Positions 34,433 to 35,719 of a stretch of DNA of 35,719 nucleotides are shown piece after piece. The translations under genes were made by a program, and so were the position numbers. This DNA comes from Nitrospiraceae bacterium (lineage in GTDB: Bacteria > Nitrospirota > Thermodesulfovibrionia > UBA6902), in assembly GCA_020356065.1 (NCBI GenBank), contig CP070632.1, forward strand, positions 1,694,468 to 1,730,186, in the 5' to 3' direction. Under the pieces are notes generated by a model, which was given only the letters and a program-made list of their open reading frames with translations, did no database searches and had not been told where the DNA came from. Positions within the stretch are counted from its first letter, which is position 1. Each line of letters starts with the position of its first letter.

Positions 34433-35347
34433 TCATATCTCATACCCCGCAGAATAGACCGGATAATTTACAGACTTTATGTAATAAAGAATAAGTGAAC
34501 TCCACATTACAATTATCAGGTAACTCTGACCAAGGGCATTTAACAGATACACAAACGGTGTCATAAACGGCATAAACTGTATGGGAATCTGAAGACTGAA
34601 GAAAACAGCGTTAACAGCTATCATGCCAAAAAATAATATGATGGAAAAGACAAGGGCCTGTGGTTTCTCCTTGATAAAATTGTAGGCACTGGATATTGAT
34701 GCTGTTGCTCCTTCCATTGTTACTACCGATATTACAAGGGAATAAACAGTAAATATGATACTGGCCAGAATTATGACTATGGACATGATGGCTATGAAGA
34801 TCGTGATAAATGAACTGAAAAATACCTCTATTGTAGATTCTGTTCCTGATATGGTATTCATAATCGTCGCAGATATTCCTCCAATAATAAGCGTGAAAAT
34901 GATCAGTGCCAGTGTCATCAACAGCACCAGAGAAAGCACCCTGAACAAACGGGGAAAATTCCTTCCGGCCTCCCTGAAAAAGGAAGACACTTTAAAAGTA
35001 TATTGCGTATTAACCGCCGCACTTCTTAACACTCCCATTATGCCGCTGAATGAATATAAAATTAGCAGCGAAGAAAAAACCATATATAACATGATCGCTG
35101 CCACCAAAAGGAAGACAAATCCCAGATAACGCGAAACCACATCAAATGGGTTATCCATCATGGAAGGAAGCAAGTCCTTTGCCTGGGCAAGGTCAAAACC
35201 CAGAAAAGCTATGGCGATCAACACAGGCAATCCAAGGAATACAGCCAGGCCCGCAAAATTTATAACGGTAACGATAATCCGGACAACGACAAGAGGCAGA
35301 TTTCTGTTGGCGAGTCTGAAGCCGTCCTTTATGGTTTCAATTATCAT
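34433..35347 (-). CDS. Polytopic membrane protein of unknown function
   Basis: I do not recognise a specific family. The 304-residue product has about six membrane helices (roughly 18-45, 70-100, 135-165, 180-215, 228-255 and 265-290) with few charged residues inside. VTMEGATASISSAYNFIKEKP sits before helix 5, a pattern shared with putative glycerophosphodiesterase-membrane-domain proteins. The upstream neighbour encodes an SH3 protein. A role in membrane homeostasis is only guesswork. Confidence 0.75.
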   Translation of the reverse strand: MIIETIKDGFRLANRNLPLVVVRIIVTVINFAGLAVFLGLPVLIAIAFLGFDLAQAKDLLPSMMDNPFDVVSRYLGFVFLLVAAIMLYMVFSSLLILYSFSGIMGVLRSAAVNTQYTFKVSSFFREAGRNFPRLFRVLSLVLLMTLALIIFTLIIGGISATIMNTISGTESTIEVFFSSFITIFIAIMSIVIILASIIFTVYSLVISVVTMEGATASISSAYNFIKEKPQALVFSIILFFGMIAVNAVFFSLQIPIQFMPFMTPFVYLLNALGQSYLIIVMWSSLILYYIKSVNYPVYSAGYEI

Positions 35348-35384
35348 ATTATCCCATTGTTTCCCCCAATCTCTATACAGGTAT

Positions 35385-35420
35385 TTCCTTCCCCTCCCTT
35401 GACGGGAGGGGATTAAGGGG
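35385..35420. repeat. C-rich palindromic intergenic repeat (copy 2)
   Basis: CCCCTCCC-TTGAC-GGGAGGGG (35391-35411) with outer TTCCTT and ATTAAGGGG flanks makes a strong stem. It is close to 7611-7654. It lies between the two minus-strand genes and could also act as a transcription stop for the SH3 gene, although no T-tract follows on either strand. Confidence 0.6.
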
Positions 35421-35442
35421 ATCCAAACAGATGCCGGAACAT

Positions 35443-35719
35443 CTATATTATCTCTAAGTCAGCCTTTTTAATCCACCCGATCTTTCCATCAGGCCTTCTG
35501 ATCTTGAGCCATTCCTTTCTCAACTGGACTATATATACCTTTGTTCCTTCATATAAAGTGAAATGTATAGTAGCATTCTCAAGAGGCTCAAACCTCGCAT
35601 CAGAGCTTTCAGAAATCAGGACTGCCTCCCTGTTTTCAGCCTCTATCCGGTCAAAAAGAGCATATGCCGTTAAAAAAAAGAATCCTGTTAAACAGGCAAC
35701 AGTAAACATTCTATATCTG
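35443..35719 (-). CDS. SH3-domain protein, C-terminal part (cut by right edge)
   Basis: The C-terminal ~92 residues of a longer protein. One membrane helix (VACLTGFFFLTAYALF) is followed by a bacterial SH3 domain: LISESSDARFEPLENATIHFTLYEGTKVYIVQLRKEWLKIRRPDGKIGWIKKADLEII, split here as ARFEPLENATIHFTLYEGTK and KEWLKIRRPDGKIGWIKK. No stop lies in frame between the first ATG and the edge, so the N-terminus is missing. The layout, and the TPR usually found upstream, resembles BatE-type aerotolerance proteins, which is a guess. Confidence 0.7.
   Translation of the reverse strand, partial: RYRMFTVACLTGFFFLTAYALFDRIEAENREAVLISESSDARFEPLENATIHFTLYEGTKVYIVQLRKEWLKIRRPDGKIGWIKKADLEII

Overview
The window comes from a Gram-negative anaerobic or facultatively respiring bacterium of moderate GC content. 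Multihaem cytochromes, a five-gene periplasmic nitrate reductase cluster without NapC, a hydroxylamine-oxidoreductase-like cytochrome, an orphan CooT and the housekeeping order ispE / tRNA-Gln / prs / rplY / pth fit a Nitrospirota (Thermodesulfovibrionia-like) or deltaproteobacterial-type genome. This placement is inference; no taxonomic marker was aligned.

Region 1 (1-9340) is a nitrate respiration island. On the minus strand lie a sensor kinase with a c-haem DUF3365 domain, an OmpR-type response regulator, a NapD chaperone and the start of an HAO-like multihaem cytochrome that runs off the left edge. Divergently on the plus strand is napA-napG-napH-napB-napD. Both sides share an almost identical control element of TTTACA direct repeats with the same spacing (895-932 minus, 3675-3712 plus). 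This suggests that the adjacent two-component system co-controls nitrate reduction by Nap and a later step by the HAO-like enzyme. The nap promoter region also carries an 18-bp perfect palindrome and an FNR/CRP-type box.

Region 2 (9340-16600) is accessory. A sigma-54-like promoter precedes a degenerate protein-kinase-like protein, a universal stress protein and a hemerythrin-like protein that is broken by an apparent one-base frameshift. Then come a small lipoprotein with a duplicated Cys motif, a queuosine-tRNA mannosyltransferase-like gene, a dihaem cytochrome c, about 1 kb without a convincing gene, and a cysteine-synthase-family gene that seems to start at an AUC codon.

Region 3 (16586-26185) is mostly housekeeping: an OmpA-family porin with thrombospondin-3 repeats, pth, rplY, prs, tRNA-Gln, ispE, a TPR lipoprotein, rfaE1, a bifunctional-nuclease-family gene with a strong terminator, and recO.

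Region 4 (26189-35719) holds small conserved hypotheticals (DUF4332, DUF2780), a HerA-like ATPase, a beta-CASP RNase-type hydrolase, an exported unknown, a SHOCT membrane protein, cooT, a lipoate-ligase-family gene, a polytopic membrane protein and the C-terminus of an SH3-domain protein cut by the right edge. At least two families of dispersed intergenic palindromes occur in the window.
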